Source: Chryseobacterium jejuense (lineage in GTDB: Bacteria; Bacteroidota; Bacteroidia; Flavobacteriales; Weeksellaceae). Taken from it: a stretch of 64,000 bases of DNA. The stretch is from positions 496,001-560,000 of the forward strand of contig NZ_JAGIPR010000002.1 of the NCBI RefSeq assembly GCF_017877355.1, written 5' to 3'. Both the position numbers and the translations under genes were made by a program. Shown one piece after another: positions 8,798-17,029 of this stretch; position 1 is the first letter of the stretch, and each line of letters starts with the position of its first letter. The notes below the pieces were generated by a model. It saw only the letters and a program-made list of their open reading frames with translations, did not search any database and was not told the origin of the DNA.

Positions 8798-8805
8798 CAA
8801 ATGTA
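8798..8805 (-). promoter_or_regulatory. trp operon promoter, -7 element TACATTTG
   Basis: Minus-strand TACATTTG matches the Bacteroidota -7 consensus TAnnTTTG. A TTG about 22 nt upstream could be the -33 element. The first leader ATG follows after four bases. Confidence 0.7.
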
Positions 8806-8870
8806 GAAATTTTTTTAATACAAAAAACAAAAAATTCAAAAAAAATAAAAAACTTAATATTTAATTTGTT

Positions 8871-9521
8871 TTATTTCAATTGTTTAAGTTCTTTTTTGAG
8901 TTCTTCAAGCTTTATTTTATAACTTTCCTCATCATAAGATGCTGTATAATCTTCCAACGCTTTGATGTATTCTGCAATGAATACTTTATTGGTTCTGTCT
9001 GCTTCATATTTGATTCTTGCAGAATTTACCGGAGCTAATTTAGAGTATTTAATGAGTGCTTTTCCTTCTTCTGATTCATTGTAAAGAATCACAATATTTT
9101 TTTCATATCCCGGAATGTATTTTACGGGGAAACTTATTTCCGTTCGTGGAATTCTGATGGCGTTTTCAATGGGGTAAATTGATGCTGAGGTTGTAGAAAA
9201 GAAGGTTGAAATATACTTTCCATCCTGTTTTTTAACTACTGCTTCATAATCGTGAATGTACATGTCATTTAATGTTGAATTGGTCTCCACATCAGAAGTA
9301 ATGATTGCTGTACTCTCCACTCCATATTTGTTGAGAAACCACGCATTCAGAAACTGACCACAAAACCCGTTTAAAATGGAAAGTGGAATAGCAAGAACCA
9401 AAAACCAGATTTTTTTAGTGAGATAAGATAATAATCCCAAAATCAAAAAAAGAAGAATCACAGTATAAAAACCATGATGGCTGGTAAAAAACAGAATTTT
9501 TGAGATTAAAACCATATCCAA
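8871..9521 (-). CDS. Membrane protein of unknown function
   Basis: 216 residues. The N-terminal ~65 residues contain two to three hydrophobic segments (VILLFLILGLLSYL, IWFLVLAIPLSILNGFCGQF). A soluble domain of about 130 residues follows, ending in a charged, Lys/Glu-rich helix. No catalytic motif is recognised. It sits just upstream of the trp leader on the same strand, but the trp promoter lies between them, so it is probably its own unit. The family is unknown to me. Confidence 0.7.
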   Translation of the reverse strand: MDMVLISKILFFTSHHGFYTVILLFLILGLLSYLTKKIWFLVLAIPLSILNGFCGQFLNAWFLNKYGVESTAIITSDVETNSTLNDMYIHDYEAVVKKQDGKYISTFFSTTSASIYPIENAIRIPRTEISFPVKYIPGYEKNIVILYNESEEGKALIKYSKLAPVNSARIKYEADRTNKVFIAEYIKALEDYTASYDEESYKIKLEELKKELKQLK

Positions 9522-9641
9522 ATTTTACAGTAATTTCTTTGAGATAAATCTAGTTTAAACTTATCAAAAAAATAGGAAAGGAGCAATATTTATTTACTTA
9601 TTTCGGATAGGGAGCTATACAAAGAGATTCGGAAGAATTAA

Positions 9642-9691
9642 ACGCAGGGTTTAGCAAGATTTTGTTTCCATTACTTTACAAAACCCTGTGT
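9642..9691 (-). terminator. Probable terminator after cupin gene
   Basis: ACGCAGGGTTT pairs with AAACCCTGTGT across a 28-nt loop just after the cupin gene stop. The U-tract on the minus strand is poor, so it may be a weak terminator or a 3' stabilising hairpin. Confidence 0.45.
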
Positions 9692-9699
9692 TATATCTT

Positions 9700-10155
9700 T
9701 TAATGCACAGGTTCAGACAGAGGAATGTCAGTGGCTCCGCTGTAAAAGACAATTAAAGTAGCACCTTTTTCTCCGGTTTTGCCTCTGTGAGCAATATTAA
9801 CCATTTCCGGAAGAACCTGCCCTTTTTTTACCCATTGTGTTTTACCATCTTCTTTTCTTTCTATCTGGATTTCTCCTTTTTCCACGTAAGCCGCATTGAT
9901 AACAGGGTGTTTATGCCAGTCCAGTGCTTTGTTAGGCGGAACAGAGATTTTAAGAACAGAGATTTCAGGCTGTCCGGTCGGGTAGCTGGCATACAGTGTT
10001 CCCTCCCATGATTTTGTGGTTTTCAATAATGTTACAGATTCAATTTTGTCTGAATATTCTGATTTGGGCTGTTCATTATCAGAGTCATGACAGGATAGAG
10101 GGAAGGAAAGGATAGCTGACAAAATAGCTGTTCTGAATAAATTTCTTTGAGTCAT
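9700..10155 (-). CDS. Secreted cupin-domain lipoprotein
   Basis: 151 residues with a signal peptide ending in LSFPLSCHD, a plausible lipobox with Cys near residue 22. The rest is one cupin barrel: DWHKHPVINAAYVEKGEIQI (about residues 80-99) gives the first metal motif with two His, and VLPEMVNIAHRGKTGEKGA is the second. Cupins of this type bind a metal, but substrate and activity cannot be told. It is likely exported and membrane-anchored. It is a single gene with its own TATTTTTG box at 10199-10206. Confidence 0.8.
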   Translation of the reverse strand: MTQRNLFRTAILSAILSFPLSCHDSDNEQPKSEYSDKIESVTLLKTTKSWEGTLYASYPTGQPEISVLKISVPPNKALDWHKHPVINAAYVEKGEIQIERKEDGKTQWVKKGQVLPEMVNIAHRGKTGEKGATLIVFYSGATDIPLSEPVH

Positions 10156-10198
10156 ACATTTTAGATTAATAGTTTGTATTTTAATGTGATCTGTTATA

Positions 10199-10206
10199 CA
10201 AAAATA
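10199..10206 (-). promoter_or_regulatory. Promoter -7 element TATTTTTG for cupin gene
   Basis: Minus-strand match to TAnnTTTG, about 43 nt before the ATG of the cupin lipoprotein. Confidence 0.5.
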
Positions 10207-10328
10207 ATAACCTAATTTAAATTTTCCCTATTTATTGAATTATTTTTTGTTAAAAAGATAAAATATCCAAACTCTTAAAATATTTTTCAAAGAAAACATT
10301 TGTCATAAGCTGAAACGTTTATTTTTTA

Positions 10329-10336
10329 TATTTTTG
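10329..10336 (+). promoter_or_regulatory. Promoter -7 element TATTTTTG
   Basis: Consensus TAnnTTTG placed 18 nt before the small lipoprotein gene at 10355, probably driving the lipoprotein-cytochrome-rlmF cluster. Confidence 0.55.
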
Positions 10337-10354
10337 CTTTCAAATTAGAAAAAA

Positions 10355-10564
10355 ATGAAAAAAGTATTCGCAATCGCATTTATTGGAGGTTTATTATTAG
10401 CAAGCTGCTCTAAAAAAGCAGATCACTCATTACAGGACAGCAACACTATGCTTGAAGAGCCGGCAGCAACTACCGTTGTAGATTCTACTGCTAAGCCTGC
10501 TGCTCCAGTTGCTGCAACTCCTGCTCCTGAAGCTGCTAAAACAGATTCTACAGCGAAGAAATAA
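10355..10564 (+). CDS. Small Ala/Pro-rich lipoprotein
   Basis: 69 residues. The signal peptide and lipobox are clear (IGGLLLASCSKKADH, Cys near residue 18). The mature part is a low-complexity Ala/Pro/Thr tail with KTDSTAKK at the end. Its stop overlaps the ATG of the cytochrome gene (TAATG), so the two are translationally coupled. It may serve the cytochrome as an envelope partner, but no function is known. Confidence 0.75.
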   Translation: MKKVFAIAFIGGLLLASCSKKADHSLQDSNTMLEEPAATTVVDSTAKPAAPVAATPAPEAAKTDSTAKK

Positions 10565-10935
10565 TGAAAAATTTATTTTTGGCGGGAACTTTAGGTCTTG
10601 TGATCTTTTCCTGTTCTAAAAAAGAAAATACAACAGAAGTAGCGTCTTCAGATGCTGCATCGGTGTCCGCTCCAGCTCAGTCCAATCTTTCCGGTGATCA
10701 GATCATGGAAACATTGGATTGTTCGGGGTGTCACTCTGTTAATGAGAGAATGATAGGACCTTCTTATCAGGAAATAGCTGCTAAATATTCTGATAAGGAT
10801 ATTGAATTGTTGGCTTCCAAGATCATAGAAGGCGGTAGTGGAGTTTGGGGCGGAGTCCCTATGGCTGCTCATCCACAGGTATCTAAAGAAGATGCTAAAA
10901 AAATGGTGGAGTATATTCTAAGCCAGAAAAAATAA
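10564..10935 (+). CDS. Lipoprotein cytochrome c (class I, c551-like)
   Basis: 123 residues. A lipobox at VIFSC (Cys17) precedes a Ser/Ala-rich linker and one haem-binding CSGCH (Cys53, Cys56, His57). GPSYQEIAAKY follows, and Met100 in GGVPMAAHP is the likely sixth ligand. This pattern is cytochrome c551/c552, a soluble electron carrier domain here tethered to a membrane facing the periplasm. Its donor and acceptor are unknown. It is coupled to the upstream lipoprotein gene and 3 nt before rlmF. Confidence 0.9.
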   Translation: MKNLFLAGTLGLVIFSCSKKENTTEVASSDAASVSAPAQSNLSGDQIMETLDCSGCHSVNERMIGPSYQEIAAKYSDKDIELLASKIIEGGSGVWGGVPMAAHPQVSKEDAKKMVEYILSQKK

Positions 10936-10938
10936 AAG

Positions 10939-11871
10939 ATGTCCACAGAAAAATCCAGTCTGCACACAAGAAATCTGCATCGTAATCCCTATGATTTTGA
11001 TCTGCTTATTTCTTGTGTGCCAGAACTGAAACATTATGTCTTCGTGAATGTTCACGGGATAAAAACTATTAATTTCAGTATTTCTGAGGCTGTAAAATTA
11101 CTCAACAAGGCCTTACTTTTTCATTTTTATAATGTTAAAAATTGGGATATTCCTAATGCCAATTTGTGTCCTCCCATTCCGGGACGTGCAGATTATGTAC
11201 ATTATATTGCTGACTTGCTGACGGAGCAGGGTGAAATTCCAACAGGTCCCTCTGTAAAAGGATTGGATGTTGGTGTAGGAGCTAATCTTGTTTATCCTTT
11301 AATTGCCCATCAATCTTATGGTTGGGAAATTGTCGGTACAGATATTAATGAAGAGTCATTAAAAAATGGCCATTATATTCTGGATCAGAATCCAGATTTA
11401 TTATCAACAATTCAATTACAGCATCAGCCAGATTCCAAATATGTATTCAAGAATATAATAGGTTCTGAAGATAGGTTTACATTTTCTATGTGTAATCCTC
11501 CTTTTCATGACTCAAAAGAATCTATGATAAAAGGAAATCTTCGGAAAACAAAGAATTTAACTAAAGGAAAGGATCGAAAAACGGTACTTAATTTTGGTGG
11601 ACAACAGTCAGAATTATGGTGTGAAGGCGGAGAATTGGCATTCATTACCAATATGATTCATGAAAGTGTTCAATATTCATCTCAGGTTCTTTGGTTTACC
11701 TGCCTGGTTTCTAAAAAGGATAATCTTTATAAGCTGACTACACTTTTAAAGAAGGTAAAAACAGTAGAATTTAAAACTATTGATATGGCCCAGGGACAGA
11801 AAATAAGCAGAATCCTGGCCTGGACATTTATTCCTAAACAGAAACGAACCGAATGGTTTAGTAGGAAATAA
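10939..11871 (+). CDS. rlmF: 23S rRNA (adenine1618-N6)-methyltransferase
   Basis: SAM-dependent methyltransferase that modifies A1618 of 23S rRNA. 310 residues. It has the family start (LHTRNLHRNPYDFDLL), the SAM-binding GLDVGVGANLVYPL and the N6-adenine catalytic motif NPPFHDS, and a late KKDNLYKL segment. It begins 3 nt after the cytochrome gene. Length and motifs match the RlmF family well. Confidence 0.93.
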   Translation: MSTEKSSLHTRNLHRNPYDFDLLISCVPELKHYVFVNVHGIKTINFSISEAVKLLNKALLFHFYNVKNWDIPNANLCPPIPGRADYVHYIADLLTEQGEIPTGPSVKGLDVGVGANLVYPLIAHQSYGWEIVGTDINEESLKNGHYILDQNPDLLSTIQLQHQPDSKYVFKNIIGSEDRFTFSMCNPPFHDSKESMIKGNLRKTKNLTKGKDRKTVLNFGGQQSELWCEGGELAFITNMIHESVQYSSQVLWFTCLVSKKDNLYKLTTLLKKVKTVEFKTIDMAQGQKISRILAWTFIPKQKRTEWFSRK

Positions 11872-11933
11872 AGCTTCTGAATGTAAAGATTGTGATTTAA
11901 GTTTTGTTTGGTCTAGAATTATTCGGAAAACTT

Positions 11934-11975
11934 AAACTACCCGTCAAAAATTCTTTGAATTTTCGCCACTCCTCC
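11934..11975 (-). repeat. Dispersed intergenic palindromic repeat, copy 1
   Basis: Lies in the 361-nt gap between rlmF and lysS, which holds no gene. The core CGTCAAAAATTCTTTGAATT is nearly identical to the reverse complement of 43851-43893, with only about five differences over 42 bases. AAAATTC/GAATTTT makes it a hairpin. Confidence 0.7.
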
Positions 11976-12179
11976 AGAAGAGGGGAATGATGATACTTTT
12001 CCATTTCAATATTTGCAAAAAGTATCGGTTTTTAAAGTTGATTCTTTAATTTTTGACCTTGAATTCAATTGTAAGATTTCGTGTCTCTTATCTCTTCGTC
12101 TATTCTCTTTATTTTAGCTTCTATAGCCCAAAGTTTTCCCTGTTCACCATCTTCATTTTAAAATTTCTGAAAAAATCAA

Positions 12180-12210
12180 TTGACGGTCAACTCAAAAATG
12201 CCTAAATTTG
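12180..12210 (+). promoter_or_regulatory. lysS promoter
   Basis: TTG at 12180-12182, 20-nt spacer and TAAATTTG at 12203-12210: a good Bacteroidota -33/-7 pair, 22 nt before the lysS ATG. Confidence 0.7.
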
Positions 12211-12232
12211 TACGCTTTTAGAAAAATAAGAA

Positions 12233-13930
12233 ATGCAATTATCAGAACAAGAAATCATTAGAAGAGAAAAGCTGAATAAGCTTACTGAAATGGGGATTAA
12301 TGCGTTCCCTGCGGATGAGTATACCATTACAGATACTACAGAATCTATAAAACAGGACTTTTCTGAAAGTAAACAGGTGAAGATCGCTGGTAGATTAATG
12401 TCCCGCAGAATTCAAGGAAAGGCTTCTTTTGCAGAATTGCAGGATTCTAAAGGAAAAATTCAGGTTTACTTCAACAGAGACGAGATCTGTCCGGGAGAAG
12501 ATAAAGAATTATATAACGAAGTGTACAAACACCTTCTAGATATCGGTGATATTATTGGTATTGAAGGAGAGTTGTTTACCACTCAGGTAGGAGAGATGAC
12601 GGTTTTAGTAAAGAACTTTACGCTTCTTACTAAGGCTTTACGTCCGCTTCCTCAGGCAAAAACAGACGAAAATGGTATTGTACACGACGGATTTACAGAT
12701 CCTGAATTGAGATACAGACAGCGTTATGTAGATTTAACGGTAAACCCACAGGTAAAAGAAATTTTCGTGAAGAGAACAAAATTGTTCAACGCGATGAGAA
12801 CTTTCTTTAACGATGCAGGATATTTTGAAGTAGAAACTCCAATTCTACAGTCTATTCCTGGTGGAGCAGCTGCTAAGCCTTTCATCACGCACCACAATGC
12901 ATTGGATATTCCATTATATTTAAGAATTGCGAACGAATTATATCTGAAAAGATTGATCGTAGGTGGTTTTGACGGAGTATATGAGTTTTCTAAAAACTTC
13001 AGAAACGAAGGGATGGACAGAACTCACAACCCGGAATTTACTGCAATGGAAATCTATGTAGCTTATAAAGACTACAACTGGATGATGGATTTCACAGAAA
13101 AACTACTGGAATTCTGTGCTATTCAGGTAAACGGAATTACAACAGCTACATTCGGAGAACATGAAGTAGATTTCAAAGCTCCTTATCCAAGAGTTTCCAT
13201 GACGGAAGCTATCCTGAAATTTACAGGTTTCGATATCACTGGCAAAACAGAGAAGGAATTATATGACTTTGCTAAGTCTATTGGAATTGAGGTGAATGAG
13301 ACAATGGGTAAAGGGAAATTAATTGATGAGATTTTTGGTGAGAAGTGTGAAGGAAACTTCATCCAGCCGACTTTCATTACAGATTATCCTGTTGAAATGT
13401 CTCCACTGACTAAGAAACATAGAAGCAAAGAAGGTTTAACTGAGCGTTTTGAATTGATGGTGTGTGGTAAAGAAATTGCCAACGCTTATTCAGAGCTTAA
13501 TGACCCAATCGATCAGAGAGAACGTTTTGAAGCTCAGATGGCTTTATCTGAAAGAGGTGATGATGAAGCAATGTTTATCGATCAGGACTTCTTAAGAGCT
13601 CTTGAATATGGGATGCCTCCTACATCAGGATTAGGAATCGGTATGGACAGATTAATTATGTTCTTAACGAACAATGCATCTATCCAGGAAGTATTATTCT
13701 TCCCTCAAATGAGACCGGAGAAAGCAGTTCCTCAAATTGAGTTAGGAGAAGATGAAAAAGTGATACTAGAAATCCTTAACTCTCAGGAAGAGGCTATGTC
13801 TTTAGCGGAAGTAAAGGATAGAAGTCAGTTATCCGGTAAGAAATGGGATAAAGCTTCTAAGACTTTAACAAAGAATAATATTGTGAAAGTAGAGAAGATT
13901 GATGAAAATCTTCTGATGAAACTAGCATAG
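12233..13930 (+). CDS. lysS: Lysyl-tRNA synthetase, class II
   Basis: Charges tRNA-Lys. 565 residues. It contains an N-terminal OB-fold anticodon domain (VKIAGRLMSRRIQGKASFAE), the class II motif 2 region (FRNEGMDRTHNPEFTAMEIY) and motif 3 (GLGIGMDRLIMF). A C-terminal extension of roughly 60-70 residues follows the usual end (…VLFFPQMRPE), ending in a Lys-rich helix, as in other flavobacterial LysS. The gene has its own promoter and ends at a strong hairpin. Confidence 0.97.
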   Translation: MQLSEQEIIRREKLNKLTEMGINAFPADEYTITDTTESIKQDFSESKQVKIAGRLMSRRIQGKASFAELQDSKGKIQVYFNRDEICPGEDKELYNEVYKHLLDIGDIIGIEGELFTTQVGEMTVLVKNFTLLTKALRPLPQAKTDENGIVHDGFTDPELRYRQRYVDLTVNPQVKEIFVKRTKLFNAMRTFFNDAGYFEVETPILQSIPGGAAAKPFITHHNALDIPLYLRIANELYLKRLIVGGFDGVYEFSKNFRNEGMDRTHNPEFTAMEIYVAYKDYNWMMDFTEKLLEFCAIQVNGITTATFGEHEVDFKAPYPRVSMTEAILKFTGFDITGKTEKELYDFAKSIGIEVNETMGKGKLIDEIFGEKCEGNFIQPTFITDYPVEMSPLTKKHRSKEGLTERFELMVCGKEIANAYSELNDPIDQRERFEAQMALSERGDDEAMFIDQDFLRALEYGMPPTSGLGIGMDRLIMFLTNNASIQEVLFFPQMRPEKAVPQIELGEDEKVILEILNSQEEAMSLAEVKDRSQLSGKKWDKASKTLTKNNIVKVEKIDENLLMKLA

Positions 13931-13950
13931 TTTTATACAATATAATAATA

Positions 13951-13986
13951 AAAACCGGTGCGGAATTATTCTGTACCGGTTTGTTT
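13951..13986. terminator. Hairpin terminator after lysS (part of duplicated segment)
   Basis: AAACCGGTGCGGAAT / ATTCTGTACCGGTTT with U-runs on both sides, so it can stop transcription in either direction. The same hairpin recurs at 15486-15520. Confidence 0.8.
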
Positions 13987-14012
13987 TTTCCATTTTCTTA
14001 ACTGTGTTCCGA
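13951..14012 (-). pseudogene. 3'-end remnant of a clbS/dfsB-like gene
   Basis: The 58 bases from 13951 match 15486-15545 with one difference. On the minus strand they encode QNFGTQLRKWKKQTGTE then stop, against KNFRTQLRKWKKQTGTE at the end of the intact clbS/dfsB gene. An in-frame TAA precedes it, so only the last 17 codons survive. It marks a duplication or replacement around the type IX-secreted protein gene between the two copies. Confidence 0.7.
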
Positions 14013-14047
14013 AGTTCTGGTATTAGTAAATAATGTACTAAAAATAC

Positions 14048-14055
14048 TATCTTTG
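14048..14055 (+). promoter_or_regulatory. Promoter -7 element TATCTTTG
   Basis: TAnnTTTG match 10 nt before the ATG at 14066. Confidence 0.5.
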
Positions 14056-14065
14056 GAAAAAAACC

Positions 14066-15466
14066 ATGAAAAAAACGTTTCTATTTCTTTTTCAACTAGT
14101 GGCAACAATTGTTATACATGCCCAATTTATTGCCATAGACGAAAACTATACATCAGTTCCACTTGCAATTTCCTCAGGAGTGTCAAATAATTATGATTTT
14201 ACAACTGATGGAGTGGCGTATGTATCAACCACAGGGAATATTATAAACAAATATACGCCCAATGGAACTTTAGATTCAAGCTTTGGCATAAATGGTAGCT
14301 TAGCATCACCTCTATCTGGGAGTAAACCACAGGTAAAGGTCACCCCAAATAATCTATACATATTCTCGCAGAATAAAATAGTTAAATATTCTTTAGACGG
14401 AATATTGGATACAACTTTTGGAACTAATGGTATAGTTACGTTTGATTTAAATGATGTGATTAGTAGTATTGTTGTAAATACAGATTCTTCATTGTATGTG
14501 AATGTAGGAGGTCATTTAAGTTCTGCGAAAGGGATAAAAAAAGTTTTACCTACCGGATCGGTAGATCCATTATTTCTTATAGCTGGTAATAATGTCGATT
14601 TTATGTCAATGTCCAGAACAAGTAGTAACGAGATACTTACTTATTGTAGTGAGGGTCCTCCTTTTGGGAGTAAGGTTTATTCTATTAGAAAATATAACAC
14701 CCAGGGAAGTCTAGATACAACATTTGGTAATCAGGGAAGTCTAGGAGCGAGTGTATTCATGCTTAATGATGAAATAAATGTAGATAGTAATAATAACATT
14801 TATATTTTTGATGAAAATTTATTTGAGCATAAAATATATAAATATACATCTAATGGAGTGAAAGATTCTGGCTTTGGTAATAATGGTACATTGTCTTTAT
14901 CTTCGAATGTAATTGGTATTGGTGGTTTATCTAGTATGGATATAGATGAGAATGATAAATTAGTAATATTTGCAGGCGGAATTGTGAGAATCAATAGCAA
15001 TGGAACTTTAGATAATACGTTGCATAATGGTCAATATTATTGCTTGTGGGCACCTGCAGCTTCTTTTCCACCAGGTGCAGGTTCAGGATCTATAAGTACA
15101 AATTATGGTAAAAGTCTCAAAAATGGAGAATATATTGTTGAGCTTAGAAAACGAATAAACCTATCTATTAGTGAGTTTAAAACATTCAAACTTATTAGGA
15201 GTAATGTTAATACTTTGGCAACAGATGAATCTTCAGCAGAACTTCCAAACTTCCAAGTTTACCCGAATCCTGTTAATGATATTTTACATATAAAGTTAGA
15301 ATCCCGTGAAAAATTGCAAAAAGTAAGTATCTATTCTATGGATGGAAAACTCATTTTTTTGGGAACAGATGCGAAGATGGATTTGGGAACATTGTCCTCA
15401 GGAAATTATTTAGTAGAAATTAAAACGGATAAGAATGTATATACTAAAAAAGTAATTAAAAAGTAA
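14066..15466 (+). CDS. Type IX-secreted delta-60 repeat protein
   Basis: 466 residues, probably secreted to the cell surface. A signal peptide (VATIVIHAQF) is followed by at least four delta-60 repeats of the form NGTLDSSFGINGSL, DGILDTTFGTNGIV, QGSLDTTFGNQGSL and NGVKDSGFGNNGTL. The repeats suggest a propeller-like fold. The last ~75 residues are a type A sorting domain (PNPVNDILHIK … GNYLVEIKTDKNVYTKKVI). It is more AT-rich in codon choice than lysS next door. It lies between two direct copies of a clbS gene end, which points to gene insertion or replacement. Ligand and role are unknown. Confidence 0.88.
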   Translation: MKKTFLFLFQLVATIVIHAQFIAIDENYTSVPLAISSGVSNNYDFTTDGVAYVSTTGNIINKYTPNGTLDSSFGINGSLASPLSGSKPQVKVTPNNLYIFSQNKIVKYSLDGILDTTFGTNGIVTFDLNDVISSIVVNTDSSLYVNVGGHLSSAKGIKKVLPTGSVDPLFLIAGNNVDFMSMSRTSSNEILTYCSEGPPFGSKVYSIRKYNTQGSLDTTFGNQGSLGASVFMLNDEINVDSNNNIYIFDENLFEHKIYKYTSNGVKDSGFGNNGTLSLSSNVIGIGGLSSMDIDENDKLVIFAGGIVRINSNGTLDNTLHNGQYYCLWAPAASFPPGAGSGSISTNYGKSLKNGEYIVELRKRINLSISEFKTFKLIRSNVNTLATDESSAELPNFQVYPNPVNDILHIKLESREKLQKVSIYSMDGKLIFLGTDAKMDLGTLSSGNYLVEIKTDKNVYTKKVIKK

Positions 15467-15485
15467 CAATTAATTTTTAGTGTTA

Positions 15486-15545
15486 AAAAAACCGGTGCAG
15501 AATTATTCTGTACCGGTTTGTTTTTTCCATTTTCTTAACTGTGTC
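15486..15545. repeat. Second copy of the clbS-end/terminator repeat
   Basis: Direct repeat of 13951-14010. It holds a bidirectional terminator hairpin and the last codons of the intact clbS/dfsB gene. Confidence 0.85.
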
Positions 15546-16018
15546 CTAAAGTTTTTAAACGGAGCTACAGTATTAATATGTATCCATTTCCAAACTGGCC
15601 ATTTGGCGGGTGTTGTTGCCCATTTTCTTTGTTCAGGTTCAAATAGGATTTGGTCATCAAGTTTTTCAATCCATTCAATAATTTCATTGACCTGTTTTTG
15701 CAAGAGCTCTTTTTGTTCTGCTAAACTATAAGAACCATATTGTTCATAGAAAGACTGATATAATCCTTTTAGATTATTCCATTTATATTCAGGAGTAGGT
15801 GTTTTTACTTCCATTCCTTTCTTTTCATCAGCTTCCCACTGCAGAAGCAGATGGGTCCAGCCAATTTGATAGGATATATTCTGAGACGGCGTTTTATCAA
15901 CACCTGGTTTTAGCATATCTTTTTCATCTTCTTTAATATCATCAAACTCCTGATCATAGAGAAGGAATCTTGTTTTGATCTCTTCAACAAGTTCTGTTTT
16001 GTTCTTATAATCCTGCAT
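15503..16018 (-). CDS. ClbS/DfsB family four-helix protein
   Basis: 171 residues of the ClbS/DfsB family (DinB-like four-helix bundle). ClbS itself is a cyclopropane hydrolase protecting against colibactin, but most family members are of unknown role. Typical features are the NKTELVEEIKTRF start, IGWTHLLLQWEADEKKG, YKWNNLKGLYQSFYEQY and a C-terminal WKWIHINTVAPFKNFRTQL. It follows cydB by 6 nt and is likely in the cydAB transcript. The last 17 codons are duplicated at 13951-14012. Confidence 0.82.
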   Translation of the reverse strand: MQDYKNKTELVEEIKTRFLLYDQEFDDIKEDEKDMLKPGVDKTPSQNISYQIGWTHLLLQWEADEKKGMEVKTPTPEYKWNNLKGLYQSFYEQYGSYSLAEQKELLQKQVNEIIEWIEKLDDQILFEPEQRKWATTPAKWPVWKWIHINTVAPFKNFRTQLRKWKKQTGTE

Positions 16019-16024
16019 ATTACT

Positions 16025-17029
16025 TTATTTTCTAAGCTTACTGAAAGAAGCCATAAGGTAAAATAAAAACGGAAGAATAAATAATGAACCCAGCATCAAT
16101 GCCCACCCCAATGCTGAAATGGTTTTTTCAGGAGCCATATGCTCTAATAGCGAAAGATGCTGTCCATTCCCTAATAAAATAATATCCGGATTATGCTGAT
16201 AGGTTGCTGCCACAAGGATCATCACCATCTGGAAACCTGCCAAAGCTCTTACAGGAAGTAATTTTTGGTTACTCAAAGCTCTTAAAATAAGTAATAAGGC
16301 AACGGTAGCAAAGGCAATCGCCATAATTCCTAAAGGCTTTGAAAATACCCACATCAAAAGAGGAATATCAGAAAGGTAAGCTGTAGCAAACACAAGGATT
16401 CCTGTAATCACCACAAAGATCATCGTTTGCTTTGATTTTCTGATCATTAATAATAACTCTTCCTTACCACGGGTTTCTCTCAATGAAAAAATAGAAGCCA
16501 GATAAGCACAAAGCGCTACCGTAAATAAACCTACAGAAACTCCAAACCAGTTCAGCCAGCTGTAAATATACAGATCCAGAAAGGTGGTTGCATCAGGATT
16601 AATAGAGTGTGATACTGTTGCTGCTGCTATTAATCCCAGGAAAAAAGGAGTTAATAGACTGGCATAATAAAATATCTGTGTATATAAAACCTGCCAGTTA
16701 TCCTTTACCGCATCATAATGCCTGAATGTAAAAGCTGTCCCTCTTGCAATAATTCCTACAAGCATTAAGACTAAAGGGATATGAAGGTAGGTAGACATGG
16801 TGGTATAAATTTCAGGAAAGCCAACAAAAAGGATTACAATTGCAATAATCAGCCACATGTGATTCGCTTCCCAAACAGGAGCAATAGATTCATACATGAT
16901 CTCATGTGTTTTATGGCGGGCTTTTTTATTGGTGAACATCTCTACAATGCCTGCTCCAAAGTCAGCACCTCCCAGAATAATATAAAGACAGATGGAAAGC
17001 CAGAGAAAACCTATAACAATGTAGATCAT
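16025..17029 (-). CDS. cydB: Cytochrome bd ubiquinol/menaquinol oxidase subunit II
   Basis: Membrane partner of CydA in the high-affinity terminal oxidase. 334 residues with eight to nine hydrophobic segments. The N-terminal LGGADFGAGIVEMF and MWLIIAIVILFVGFPEIY are typical. Its ATG overlaps the cydA stop by four bases. It is unremarkable and complete. Confidence 0.95.
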   Translation of the reverse strand: MIYIVIGFLWLSICLYIILGGADFGAGIVEMFTNKKARHKTHEIMYESIAPVWEANHMWLIIAIVILFVGFPEIYTTMSTYLHIPLVLMLVGIIARGTAFTFRHYDAVKDNWQVLYTQIFYYASLLTPFFLGLIAAATVSHSINPDATTFLDLYIYSWLNWFGVSVGLFTVALCAYLASIFSLRETRGKEELLLMIRKSKQTMIFVVITGILVFATAYLSDIPLLMWVFSKPLGIMAIAFATVALLLILRALSNQKLLPVRALAGFQMVMILVAATYQHNPDIILLGNGQHLSLLEHMAPEKTISALGWALMLGSLFILPFLFYLMASFSKLRK

